From NCBI GenBank assembly GCA_038400315.1, contig CP151667.1, positions 1,437,174-1,501,173 of the forward strand: 64,000 nt of DNA. The letters are read 5' to 3'. The translations under genes and the position numbers were made by a program. A model generated the notes under the pieces. The model saw only the letters and a program-made list of their open reading frames with translations. It did not search any database and was not told where the DNA came from. Below, one piece after another: positions 36,910 to 45,450 of this stretch. Source of the stretch: Isosphaeraceae bacterium EP7 (lineage in GTDB: Bacteria; Planctomycetota; Planctomycetia; Isosphaerales; Isosphaeraceae). Each line of letters begins with the position of its first letter. Position 1 is the stretch's first letter.

Positions 36910-37250
36910 AGCGGGTGTCGGGAGCCCTCGACGAACTCGCCGCGGGCGAGGGGTGGAAGCCCGGCGAGTATCATGTCTTCGCCAAGATCGACGAAGAATG
37001 GGAGAGGATCAACGTGGTCTTCGTCGTCCCCGCGTCGAGTGGGGTTGATGACACCATGAAGAAGTGGGGCGGCGTTTATCCGGACGGCAACGTCCCGCTC
37101 GCTTCCATCGTGAAGTGGGGGGGTGGCATGGATGTCGGGGAACTTCTCGATCATGTCTCAGTCTCGATGTTCACGACGGACGAATATCGTCAGGGCGGCA
37201 TTTACGCCCTCGATCCTGGTTACCGTCCGATCGACGAATACCTGAAATAA
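36876..37250 (+). CDS. Unknown protein paired with the HEPN-like gene
   Basis: 124 residues from the ATG at 36876, which lies inside the HEPN-like gene (34-base overlap), so the two are translationally coupled. It is soluble, with segments YHVFAKIDEEWERINVVFVV, VYPDGNVPLASIVKWGGG and TDEYRQGGIYALDPGY. I do not recognise the family; it does not look like a MNT nucleotidyltransferase or a common antitoxin fold. The arrangement with the previous gene could be a toxin-antitoxin-like pair, but this is speculative. Confidence 0.6.
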   Translation: MVQATSAEEYLKRVSGALDELAAGEGWKPGEYHVFAKIDEEWERINVVFVVPASSGVDDTMKKWGGVYPDGNVPLASIVKWGGGMDVGELLDHVSVSMFTTDEYRQGGIYALDPGYRPIDEYLK

Positions 37251-37282
37251 CGCCTTGACGTTCTCTGGGAGCGGCCCTTCGC

Positions 37283-38758
37283 ATGTCGTATACCGTCATT
37301 ATCGGCCTGGAAGTGCACGTCCAGCTCAGCACGGAGAGCAAGATGTTCTCGGCCTGCGGGACCGAGTTCGGGCTGCCTCCCAACACCCAGACCGACCCGG
37401 TCTCGCTGGGCATGCCCGGCACGCTGCCGGTGATGAACGCGAAGGCGTTCGAGCTGGCGCTGAAGACCGCCATCGCGCTTGACGCGACGATCACGCCGTT
37501 CACCAAGTGGGACCGCAAGAACTACTACTACCCCGACCTGCCCAAGAACTATCAGATCAGCCAGTATGACCTCCCCTTCAGCACCGGCGGGTCGGTGCCC
37601 ATCCCGACGCGCAAGGACGGCGGCGGCGGTGGCTCGGTGCGGCTGGTGCGGGTCCACCTGGAAGAGGACACGGGCAAGCTGATCCACGGCACCGGCGGGT
37701 TCTCGGAGGTCGACCTGAACCGCGCGGGCATCCCGCTGCTGGAGATCGTCACCGAGCCCGATCTGCGGTCGGCCGCCGACGCCAAGGGCTGCCTGGACGA
37801 GCTGCGGCTGGCGTTGCGCTACCTGGGCGTCTCCGATTGCGAGATGCAGGAGGGGTCGCTCCGGTGCGACGCCAACGTGAATGTTCACGTCGAGAAGGAC
37901 GGCAAGACGATCGCCACGCCGATCGTCGAGGTCAAGAACCTGAACAGCTTCAGGTCGGTCGAGCGGGCCATCCAGTATGAGGCCGAGCGGCAGTACGCGA
38001 AGTGGCAGAAGGACGGCCTGACGATCAAGGACGCCCCCAAGGAGACGCGAGGCTGGAATGACCCCGACGGCGTCACGAAGCTCCAGCGCAGTAAGGAGAC
38101 GGCCGCCGACTATCGCTACTTCCCCGAGCCCGACCTCGTCCCGGTGGTCGTAGACCAGGCCTGGATCGACCGCCTGAAGTCGGAGATCGGCGAGCTGCCC
38201 GCGAAGCGTCGCCGGCGGTTCGAGGCCGATTACGGGCTCTCGGAATACGACGCAAACGTGCTCGTCGAGCAGGGTCAGGACGTTGCCGACTATTACGACG
38301 CGGTGGCCGGTGCGACCGGCGAATACAAGCTCGCCAGCAACTGGGTCCAGCAGGACGTGTTGCGCGTGATCAAGGAGAAGAAGCAAACCCTGGCCGACTT
38401 CCCTGTCGGGCCCGCGGCACTGGCCGACCTGATCAACCGGGTGAAGCGGGGCGAGCTGAACACGAACCAGGGGCGCGAGGTGCTCGGCAAGATGATCGAG
38501 ACCGGCGAGCCGGTCGCGAAAATCATCGAGGCCGGGGGCTACCAGATGGTCTCCGACCGCGACGAGATCGCCGCCGCCGTGGACGCCGCGATCGCCGCCA
38601 ACCCCAAGGCGATGGAAGACCTGAAGGGGGGCAAGAAGAAGCCCGACGCGGTGAAGGGGTTCCTCCGCGGCCAGGTGATGAAGCAGACCGGCGGCAAGGC
38701 CTCGCCGGCGCTCGTCGGCGAGATCCTCGACGTCAAGCTCGCCGAGCTCACGGCCTGA
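37283..38758 (+). CDS. gatB: Aspartyl/glutamyl-tRNA amidotransferase subunit B
   Basis: 491 residues. MSYTVIIGLEVHVQLSTESKMF, the KWDRKNYYYPDLPKNYQISQYD block, HLEEDTGKLIH, and the C-terminal YqeY-like region (VLGKMIETGEP and GFLRGQVMKQTGGKA) are all classic GatB. It activates Glu or Asp on misacylated tRNA with ATP and transfers the ammonia. A GGGAG Shine-Dalgarno sequence precedes the ATG. The stop overlaps the convergent GT39-like gene by 11 bases. Confidence 0.97.
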   Translation: MSYTVIIGLEVHVQLSTESKMFSACGTEFGLPPNTQTDPVSLGMPGTLPVMNAKAFELALKTAIALDATITPFTKWDRKNYYYPDLPKNYQISQYDLPFSTGGSVPIPTRKDGGGGGSVRLVRVHLEEDTGKLIHGTGGFSEVDLNRAGIPLLEIVTEPDLRSAADAKGCLDELRLALRYLGVSDCEMQEGSLRCDANVNVHVEKDGKTIATPIVEVKNLNSFRSVERAIQYEAERQYAKWQKDGLTIKDAPKETRGWNDPDGVTKLQRSKETAADYRYFPEPDLVPVVVDQAWIDRLKSEIGELPAKRRRRFEADYGLSEYDANVLVEQGQDVADYYDAVAGATGEYKLASNWVQQDVLRVIKEKKQTLADFPVGPAALADLINRVKRGELNTNQGREVLGKMIETGEPVAKIIEAGGYQMVSDRDEIAAAVDAAIAANPKAMEDLKGGKKKPDAVKGFLRGQVMKQTGGKASPALVGEILDVKLAELTA

Positions 38759-40433
38759 CCGAGTCGGGCGTCCGGTAGATCAGGATCGTCCGATCATCGG
38801 TCTGGGCGACGGGCCGCAGCCTTTTGAGGTCGTCGAAGTAGCCGGCAGGGCCCCAGGGGCCGTGGATCAAGGAGGTCGAGACAGCCAGATAGGGCGTCTC
38901 GGCCTCCAGTCGTTCGGGCAGCCCGGAATGGATGTCGTCGGCGTTCACGACGATCCGGCGGCCGACGACGCCGTAGAAGCCGGGGTCGGTGTCGCCGAAC
39001 GCATAGAAGGTCAGGTCGCGATAGGCGGGCTCGGCCAGCTGGAGCCGGGCCAGGGACCGGGCCCCCTGGCCCCAGTCGAGGTTGGAATCGGCCAGGATGA
39101 TCATGCCCCCCATGGGGCCGCCGGCCGCGACGTTGAAGAAGGTCAGCTCGTGCGGGTGGATGCTCGCCACGGCAAACGCCTGGCCGGCCAGCCCGATCAG
39201 GGTCAGGCGGCGGATCAGGCGCGAACGCTCGGCCAGGCTCGAAAGCCCCACGATCGCCGCGGGGGCCAGCGGGAACAGGTACCTCAGCCCGTAGTTCCGG
39301 CTCGAACCGAGCGACGTGAGGACCAGGAACGCGACCAGCGTGACCGGGATCAGGAGGTCTCCGCTACGCAGGGCGGGCCTGCGGCCGATTGTGAGCCTGA
39401 CCAGGGCCAGGGCGAAGACACTCAAGGGGAGCTTCACGGCCAGGGCAATCAGATAGTAGGAACGCCAGCCCCAGAGGCTTCGTTGACCGAGAAGGTAGCT
39501 GGCGCCGCCGCCGCTCTGGTGCCGACCCTGGATGGCGAAGCCGACCCAGTCTGCCGGGATCGGAGTCTCCAACGCGAACGAGAAGAGGCGGGTGGCGCGG
39601 GCGCCGAAGCGGGCCTCGAACTTGGGGTGATGGTCGACCTGCTCGCTCAGAGGGAGGGTGGCTCCCGCGGTGATCACGAGGTCGGCGGCGAGCAGCACAA
39701 GCACATAACACGCCATCGAGGCCGACATCCGCGCGAGCATCTTCCAGCCCTCGATGCCGCCCCGGCGATAACGCTCGGACGCCCAGGCAAGCGCGAAGAG
39801 TGGCGGGAACAGGATGGCGGTGAACTTACACGAGAAAGCCAGGCCGCCGACCATCGCCGAGGTCCAAAAGGAACGCGACTCGTCGAACCTCAGGAACCTC
39901 CAGAACAGCCAGAACTGGATGGCCGAGGCGGTGACGAGCGGCTGCTCCATGGTGACGAGGCCGGCGTGGGCCAGCAGATTCGGGCTCAGTGCGTAAAGCC
40001 AGGCGGCGAAGGCCATCGCCCGCGGGCCTTCAGCTTGCCTCGCCCAGGTGGCCACCGCGATCAGGCCCAGGATCCAGATCCAGAGGGAGCCGATGCGCAT
40101 GTGGGTGAGCAGCTCGGCCTGGTGGCCGATGGGGTCGTCGATCCAGTCGGAGTGCCCGGTCCGGTCGAGGACCGCCAGGACGGGGGCCTGCTGGAGCTTC
40201 CAGAATGTGAGCGGGGAGCCCATCCTGGTGATGCGCTCCTGGTCGCCGGTCCGCCACCAGCGGCAGCCGATCTCCAGATAGGAGACCTCGTCATAGGTGG
40301 CCGAGCTGCGCGGCGACGCGTCGACGATCAGCCATCCGCCGACGAGCGCGGCCAGCGCGACGGCCGGCAGGCACCATCGCGTTGCCTTTGTGCCGATCGG
40401 CGCCGGTGGGGTCACAACAAGGGGCGCATCCAT
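38748..40433 (-). CDS. Integral-membrane glycosyltransferase, GT39/ArnT-like
   Basis: 561 residues from the ATG at 40433; the frame runs on upstream but that part is antisense to the oxidoreductase. Ten or so transmembrane segments are predicted by eye, among them WCLPAVALAALVGGWLIVDA and SLWIWILGLIAVATWA. SATYDEVSYLEIG near residue 45 has the first-loop acidic residues typical of PMT/GT39 enzymes using polyprenyl-phosphate sugars. The C-terminal ~150 residues are soluble. Follows the Gfo/Idh oxidoreductase by 14 bases; a surface-glycan job is plausible. Confidence 0.7.
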   Translation of the reverse strand: MDAPLVVTPPAPIGTKATRWCLPAVALAALVGGWLIVDASPRSSATYDEVSYLEIGCRWWRTGDQERITRMGSPLTFWKLQQAPVLAVLDRTGHSDWIDDPIGHQAELLTHMRIGSLWIWILGLIAVATWARQAEGPRAMAFAAWLYALSPNLLAHAGLVTMEQPLVTASAIQFWLFWRFLRFDESRSFWTSAMVGGLAFSCKFTAILFPPLFALAWASERYRRGGIEGWKMLARMSASMACYVLVLLAADLVITAGATLPLSEQVDHHPKFEARFGARATRLFSFALETPIPADWVGFAIQGRHQSGGGASYLLGQRSLWGWRSYYLIALAVKLPLSVFALALVRLTIGRRPALRSGDLLIPVTLVAFLVLTSLGSSRNYGLRYLFPLAPAAIVGLSSLAERSRLIRRLTLIGLAGQAFAVASIHPHELTFFNVAAGGPMGGMIILADSNLDWGQGARSLARLQLAEPAYRDLTFYAFGDTDPGFYGVVGRRIVVNADDIHSGLPERLEAETPYLAVSTSLIHGPWGPAGYFDDLKRLRPVAQTDDRTILIYRTPDSVRP

Positions 40434-40447
40434 CGCCGGGTTCGTCC

Positions 40448-41458
40448 TCAAGCGTCGGATCGGGACCCCCTGGCGTCGGATTGGGCCCTGAGGCTTGCGA
40501 CCAGGTCGGTCACGACCAGGGCGTCGTCCCATGACGGGGCCAGGGTCGGAAGGCCGCAGACCAGGCGGTAGAACTGGTTGTTGAGCAGCTCGCCGAACCC
40601 GGGTTCCAGGGGGAGTCGTTCCTCGTGGGAGCCGTGCTCGTCGGTCCAGCGGATCCGGTCGGGCATCTCGACCCAGGCCTCTCCCCGCTCGGCCCTGATC
40701 CGAAAGCCAGGGGGGGGCGTGGGCTGGCCTGCGTCGCCTTCGAGGTTCGGTCGGGCGAGGCCGACGTTGACGCGGGCGAGCGCCCCGCCGCCGAAGTCGG
40801 CGTCGAATCCTTCGAAGTCGGGTTCGGCGGCCTGGTCGGGCATGGGCGGCCCCCATCGGCCTGTCATCGAGAGGGGCTCTCGACCGAAGAGGAAACGGCA
40901 CCAGTCGATGAGGTAGCTGCCGGGGTCGACCAGGAGCGGCGCGGGGGCCATCTGGGTGGTCGGGCCCGGCAGGCCGTAGCGGCTGAAGCCGGAATGCCAG
41001 GCCTGGCCCTGGATCTCGAAGGGGGGGCCGAGCGTGGTCGCCAGCAGTTCCCTGAGCCTGAGCGTGACGGGGTAGAACCGCCGGGCCAGCTCGGGCATGA
41101 AGGGGACCTTCGAGGCCTCCATCACCTCGCGCACGCGCGGCAGGTCGTCGCCCGCACCTGCGATGGGCAGGGCGCAGTAGATGGGCTTGCCCCGCTGCGC
41201 GGCCAGCTCGATCGAGCGGAGGCCGAACCACTGGGGGCTCAGCAAGTAGATGGCGTCGACGTCGGGAAGGTCGACCAGGGCGTTCAGCCCCAGCGGGGCA
41301 GCGCAGCCGAGCGATTGGGCCTCGGCCTGCGCCCGATGGGCCACCTGGTCGTAGACCGCGCGGATGACGAACCGATCCGAAAGGCGGGTCAGGGCGGGTC
41401 GGTGTCGGGCTTCCCAGAGCCGGCCGAGCCCGATGACGCCGACGCGGACACGGGCCAT
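40448..41458 (-). CDS. Gfo/Idh/MocA-family oxidoreductase
   Basis: 336 residues from the ATG at 41458, preceded by GGAGAG. VRVGVIGLGRLWEARHRPAL has the GxGxxG-like nucleotide-binding turn of a Rossmann fold, and the C-terminal portion resembles the Gfo/Idh/MocA second domain (WHSGFSRYGLPGP, DPGSYLIDWCRFLFG). The typical EKP motif is replaced by YCALPIA, where the usual catalytic Lys is missing, so it may be divergent or inactive as a dehydrogenase. It precedes the membrane glycosyltransferase in the same operon. Confidence 0.75.
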   Translation of the reverse strand: MARVRVGVIGLGRLWEARHRPALTRLSDRFVIRAVYDQVAHRAQAEAQSLGCAAPLGLNALVDLPDVDAIYLLSPQWFGLRSIELAAQRGKPIYCALPIAGAGDDLPRVREVMEASKVPFMPELARRFYPVTLRLRELLATTLGPPFEIQGQAWHSGFSRYGLPGPTTQMAPAPLLVDPGSYLIDWCRFLFGREPLSMTGRWGPPMPDQAAEPDFEGFDADFGGGALARVNVGLARPNLEGDAGQPTPPPGFRIRAERGEAWVEMPDRIRWTDEHGSHEERLPLEPGFGELLNNQFYRLVCGLPTLAPSWDDALVVTDLVASLRAQSDARGSRSDA

Positions 41459-41629
41459 TCTCTCCGCGGCCAAAGGGGCACCCTCCCGATCCTGGTCTGG
41501 CGGGCGGCATCGAGGCCGCCCTTCCTTCCTCATCTGATGTCGCGTGAATTCGACATCGAGCGTACCAGGCCTCGGGCTGATCGGCCACATCGGTTGGCCG
41601 ATGCATCGCCGCCCGCCCGGTTCGCATCG

Positions 41630-41635
41630 TATAAT
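41630..41635 (+). promoter_or_regulatory. -10-like TATAAT upstream of the DUF3754 gene
   Basis: A perfect TATAAT at 41630-41635, about 65 bases upstream of the ATG at 41703. No consensus -35 is visible at the usual distance, so it is a candidate only. Confidence 0.4.
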
Positions 41636-41702
41636 TGAGCGAGGCCGACGAATAGAGCGGGGCGGTTGCAGCCGCATCCCGACCCACCGACGGAGGCGCT
41701 TG

Positions 41703-42998
41703 ATGTCCGCGACGGGGTCAATTCCCGCGGCCGAAGATCCAGGCATCCCGATCAACCTGCCCGACATGGACGACGACCTGCGCGAGCGGGCCCTCCCCAT
41801 CCGGCCCGGGGACTTGCTCCGGCTCATCGGCTCAGACCCCGAGCTGACGCCCGAGGAGCGCACCAAGCTCTCCCACCTCGGCGAGATCGTCGGCGGCCTC
41901 TTCCATAGCGAGTTCTACGACCGCCTGCGCGAGCTCAAGGAGCTCTACGCGCCCATCGACCCCGACTCGGACTATCTGGCGATCCCCGACTGCAGCCGCG
42001 AGCCGACGCCGGAGGCCACCCAGCTCTTCTTCGACCAGTTCGCCGCCACCATGATCAAGGCGAACTACCTGGAGCTCGATCACAGCGTGCTCCGGCAGGC
42101 CATCGCCGCCCCCAACGAGACCGGCCTGAACTTCGTCTCCGATTTCGGCATGTTCGAGCACCTGCGCGTCTTCGCCAGGGGGTTCACCCACATCAACCGG
42201 GTGGCCCGGACGTCGAGGACCAGGTACCGCAAGCGGACGGTGGTGCTGGACGCCTATCAGCGGATGGTTGTCGTCATCAAGTTCAAAGAGGGGAAGAAGT
42301 TAGGCACGATGGTGCGGAGCGACGCGGTCTACATGAGGCTGTTCAAGGACGTCCCGCACGTCGACATGGAGATGCACCTGCCCGAGCAGAGCAGCAAGGT
42401 CCGGATGCGCTGGATCGACCGGGCTCAGATCGCCTCGCCGCTGGTCTTCGGCCTCCCGGCCCTGGCCTTGAAGCTGGCGACCATCTCATTCTCGCCCTAC
42501 ATCCTGGGCGGGATCATGGCGGGGCCGATCTCGGCGGGTGTGAAGTCGTTCTTCGGGTTCCAGCGGGCCAAAGAGAAGCACATGTCCTCGGTGATCCGCA
42601 ACCTCTACTACCTGACGCTGGCCAACAATGCCAGCGTGCTGACCCGCCTGATCGACTCGGCCGAGGAGGAGGAGTACAAGGAGACGATGCTGGGCTACTA
42701 CTTCCTCTGGCGGGCCTCCTTGCACGGCGGAGAGGCGTTGGGACGCGACCACCTCGACCTGCACGTCGAACAGTTCCTCAACGACCGAACGGGCGCCGAG
42801 ATCAACTTCGAGGTGACAGACTCACTCGAGAAGCTCGCCCGCCTCGGCCTTGCCATCAAGCGCCTGGACGGCACCTACCAGGCCACCCCCATCGACGAGG
42901 CGCTCGCACTTCTCGACGCACGCTGGGACGAGACCTTTCGCGCCGACAGGCACCCCAGCCGGACCAGGCAGGCGGCCAGCATGTTAAACAAGTTTTGA
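41703..42998 (+). CDS. DUF3754 (TMEM143-like) protein
   Basis: 431 residues from the ATG at 41703, after GACGGAGGCGCTTG. The blocks MFEHLRVFARGFTHINR, FKDVPHVDMEMHLPEQ and LYYLTLANNASVLTRLIDSAEEEEYKE (each partial here) match the DUF3754 family, which includes mitochondrial TMEM143. A hydrophobic region (PLVFGLPALALKLATISFSP, YILGGIMAG) near residues 240-280 should contact or cross the membrane. Function unknown in any organism. Confidence 0.75.
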   Translation: MSATGSIPAAEDPGIPINLPDMDDDLRERALPIRPGDLLRLIGSDPELTPEERTKLSHLGEIVGGLFHSEFYDRLRELKELYAPIDPDSDYLAIPDCSREPTPEATQLFFDQFAATMIKANYLELDHSVLRQAIAAPNETGLNFVSDFGMFEHLRVFARGFTHINRVARTSRTRYRKRTVVLDAYQRMVVVIKFKEGKKLGTMVRSDAVYMRLFKDVPHVDMEMHLPEQSSKVRMRWIDRAQIASPLVFGLPALALKLATISFSPYILGGIMAGPISAGVKSFFGFQRAKEKHMSSVIRNLYYLTLANNASVLTRLIDSAEEEEYKETMLGYYFLWRASLHGGEALGRDHLDLHVEQFLNDRTGAEINFEVTDSLEKLARLGLAIKRLDGTYQATPIDEALALLDARWDETFRADRHPSRTRQAASMLNKF

Positions 42999-43246
42999 AG
43001 ATTCTTCGCCTTTGCTCTTGCCCCCGTCCCGCCGTCATGGCCAGAATCATGTCGTCAATCCCGCCCCACCGCGAACCCTCGAGGCCGAGGCGAGCGTAGC
43101 AAGACTGTCTCGCGGCGCGCGCCGCGGGTCTGGTCCGGATCGTGCGATTCGACTAGACTGAGTCGAGATCGTGCCGCCTCGTGGTCGACGCCCACCGCCC
43201 CGACGCCCACCCTTGACGCGATCGCTCCCCCGCAAGGTGTGACCCC

Positions 43247-45352
43247 ATGGCGACCTCTATGACCGATCCGAAGACGGCGGCCCCGGCGCGCCCGGGAATG
43301 CTCAACTCCCTCTGGCTGGCTTGCGACGCTATTTATCGGTTCCTGGCCTCGCTCAAGCTGGCCGTCATCTCGCTGAGCTCGCTGTCCGCCGTGCTGGCGT
43401 ACGCGACGTTCTATGAGTCGTGGCACGGGACCGCGGCGGTCCAAGAGCAGATCTACCAGAGCGCCGGCTTCGCGGTGCTCCTGGCGTTCCTCGCGGCCAA
43501 TATCCTGTGCGCTGCCACCATCCGCTTCCCCTGGAAGCGACGCCAGGCGGGGTTCGTCGTGACCCACGCCGGGCTCCTGATCCTGATCGCGGGGTCTTAT
43601 TACAGCTTCAGGACGTCCAGGGAAGGGCAGGTCGCGCTCGAAGAGGCGACCCAGAGCAGCCAGCTCATGATCACCGATCACCCGATCCTCCGGGTCAGGC
43701 CGATCGACGCCCACACCGGGCAGGCGACCGAGGAAGTCGAGCTGGCGTTCCGCCCGGGCGTCTTCGCCTGGAAGCCGGGCCGGTTCGAAACCTTGACCCG
43801 TGAGAAGGATCCGTTCACGGTCGCCCTCAAGGCCCACCTGCCGGCCTCGCTGCCCAGCCGCGTCGTGGTCGATGCGACCGGCGGCTCGCCCTCGCTCAAG
43901 CTGCTCGCGCTGGCCAAGCCCCCCGGCGCGGCCGAGGCAGTGCCGATGTTCCGGTCCGAGAGCGAGAGCTGGTTCATGGTCGCACCCTCGAACAAGCTTT
44001 CGAGGGTCTCCAGGGTCGTCGGCCCCGCCCGCATCAGCTTCCAGTTCGTCACCAAGCCCGAGATGGTCGAGGACTTCCTCAACCCGCCCAAGGAGCTCGG
44101 CCCCAATGGTGCGGCCCGGTTCCGGTACAAGGACAAGACGGGCAAGGATCGGGTTTATGACCTGCCCGTCGACGGCAAGGGGGCGGCCAGCCCGTTCCAG
44201 CTCCCCGACAGCGACCTGACGGTCAGCTTCCAGCGGATGATCGAGTTCCCGACCGCCATCGAGGGGCGCGAGGAGGAGTCGAGCGAGTTCTACTCCATGG
44301 TCGGCGATGACGAGATCCCCATCGTCGAGTACAGCATCAAGAAGGGGGATGGCCCGGCGCTCCGTCACATGGGCTGGGGCATGCTTCCCACCGTCCCCAG
44401 CTTCATCCCCGATCCCGAGGACAAGTCCGGCACGACCGTGGGCCTGGCGGCGATCAGCTATTACTCGCTGCCCAAGCTCGACGGCTCGACCATGATGTCG
44501 CGTCGCGGGGTCATCGAGGTGATGGGCGACTCCGCCGGCAAGCTCTTCTACCGCACCTTCGGCCTGACCGAGGGGAACAAGGGGGTCGCCATCCGGGCTT
44601 CTGGCACGCTCCCGCTGGGCGAGAGCGTGCTGGGGATGGGGGGCGACAAGATGCCCATGACGCTCACCTTCAAGGCCGAGCGCTATCTCCAGACGGGCAT
44701 CGAGAAGACGGTCTGCGAGGAGCTGAATCTCCCCGTCGGCCAGAAGGGCAACGGCATCCCGGCCGCACTCGTCGAGATGAAGGTCAACGGCGTGACCCGC
44801 GAGTTCTGGGCGCGTCGTTCGATCAGCTTCGACCAGAACTGGCAGACGATCCGGTTCCCGGACCAGTCGTTCCAGGTCTGCTACGACTTCGAGCGCGAGC
44901 CGTTGGGCTTCCACATCGACCTCGACGACTTCGACGTCAAGTTCGACCCCGGCACCGAGCAGGCATCGAGCTTCACCAGCAAGATCCGCCTGACCGACGA
45001 GGCCAGGAAGATCAAGGATCGGCCGGTGACCATCTCCATGAATGAGCCGATGGAGCATCGCGGCCTGACGTTCTACCAATCCAGCTACATCCGGTCGGAA
45101 GACCCGGCCACGCTCCGGCCCACCGGCAAGTTCCAATCGGTCTTCCAGGTGGCGGAAGACCCCGGCCGCCGGATCAAGTACGCCGGCAGCCTGCTGGTCG
45201 TGCTCGGAACGTTCATGCAGTTCTACATGAGGTCGGGGGTCTACAACCTGACCCGTCGCCGCGTCAAGCCGGCGGACATCGGCGGTTCCGACGCGCCCGA
45301 CGTCAAGACGCCGAAGACCAAGCCGGCCGGCGAATACCTCGAAGACCTCTGA
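43247..45352 (+). CDS. resB: Cytochrome c biogenesis protein ResB
   Basis: 701 residues. Three transmembrane helices lie near the N-terminus (KLAVISLSSLSAVLAYATFY, FAVLLAFLAANILCAAT and HAGLLILIAGSYYSF) and one near 650 (LLVVLGTFMQFYM), with a large periplasmic loop between them, the ResB/Ccs1 topology. EHRGLTFYQSSY is a typical late motif. With the CcsA protein downstream it forms the System II machinery that moves heme to periplasmic apocytochromes. Start at 43247 supported by an acceptable upstream region without a strong Shine-Dalgarno sequence. Confidence 0.9.
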   Translation: MATSMTDPKTAAPARPGMLNSLWLACDAIYRFLASLKLAVISLSSLSAVLAYATFYESWHGTAAVQEQIYQSAGFAVLLAFLAANILCAATIRFPWKRRQAGFVVTHAGLLILIAGSYYSFRTSREGQVALEEATQSSQLMITDHPILRVRPIDAHTGQATEEVELAFRPGVFAWKPGRFETLTREKDPFTVALKAHLPASLPSRVVVDATGGSPSLKLLALAKPPGAAEAVPMFRSESESWFMVAPSNKLSRVSRVVGPARISFQFVTKPEMVEDFLNPPKELGPNGAARFRYKDKTGKDRVYDLPVDGKGAASPFQLPDSDLTVSFQRMIEFPTAIEGREEESSEFYSMVGDDEIPIVEYSIKKGDGPALRHMGWGMLPTVPSFIPDPEDKSGTTVGLAAISYYSLPKLDGSTMMSRRGVIEVMGDSAGKLFYRTFGLTEGNKGVAIRASGTLPLGESVLGMGGDKMPMTLTFKAERYLQTGIEKTVCEELNLPVGQKGNGIPAALVEMKVNGVTREFWARRSISFDQNWQTIRFPDQSFQVCYDFEREPLGFHIDLDDFDVKFDPGTEQASSFTSKIRLTDEARKIKDRPVTISMNEPMEHRGLTFYQSSYIRSEDPATLRPTGKFQSVFQVAEDPGRRIKYAGSLLVVLGTFMQFYMRSGVYNLTRRRVKPADIGGSDAPDVKTPKTKPAGEYLEDL

Positions 45353-45450
45353 GTCGCCGAGGCCAAGGCCCGACGACTCAACCCCGCATGTTCGCCCACC
45401 GTCAGACCCCTGCCGGCCCACACCGCCGACGACACTGGAGCGACCCACCG

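Noticed and set aside
38862-40571. 569-codon plus-strand frame
   Set aside because: Antisense to the membrane glycosyltransferase, whose hydrophobic segments are convincing; the frame is Gly/Gln/Asp-rich and random-looking.
43055-45448. 797-codon minus-strand frame
   Set aside because: Antisense to resB with its transmembrane and periplasmic domain motifs; no recognisable product.
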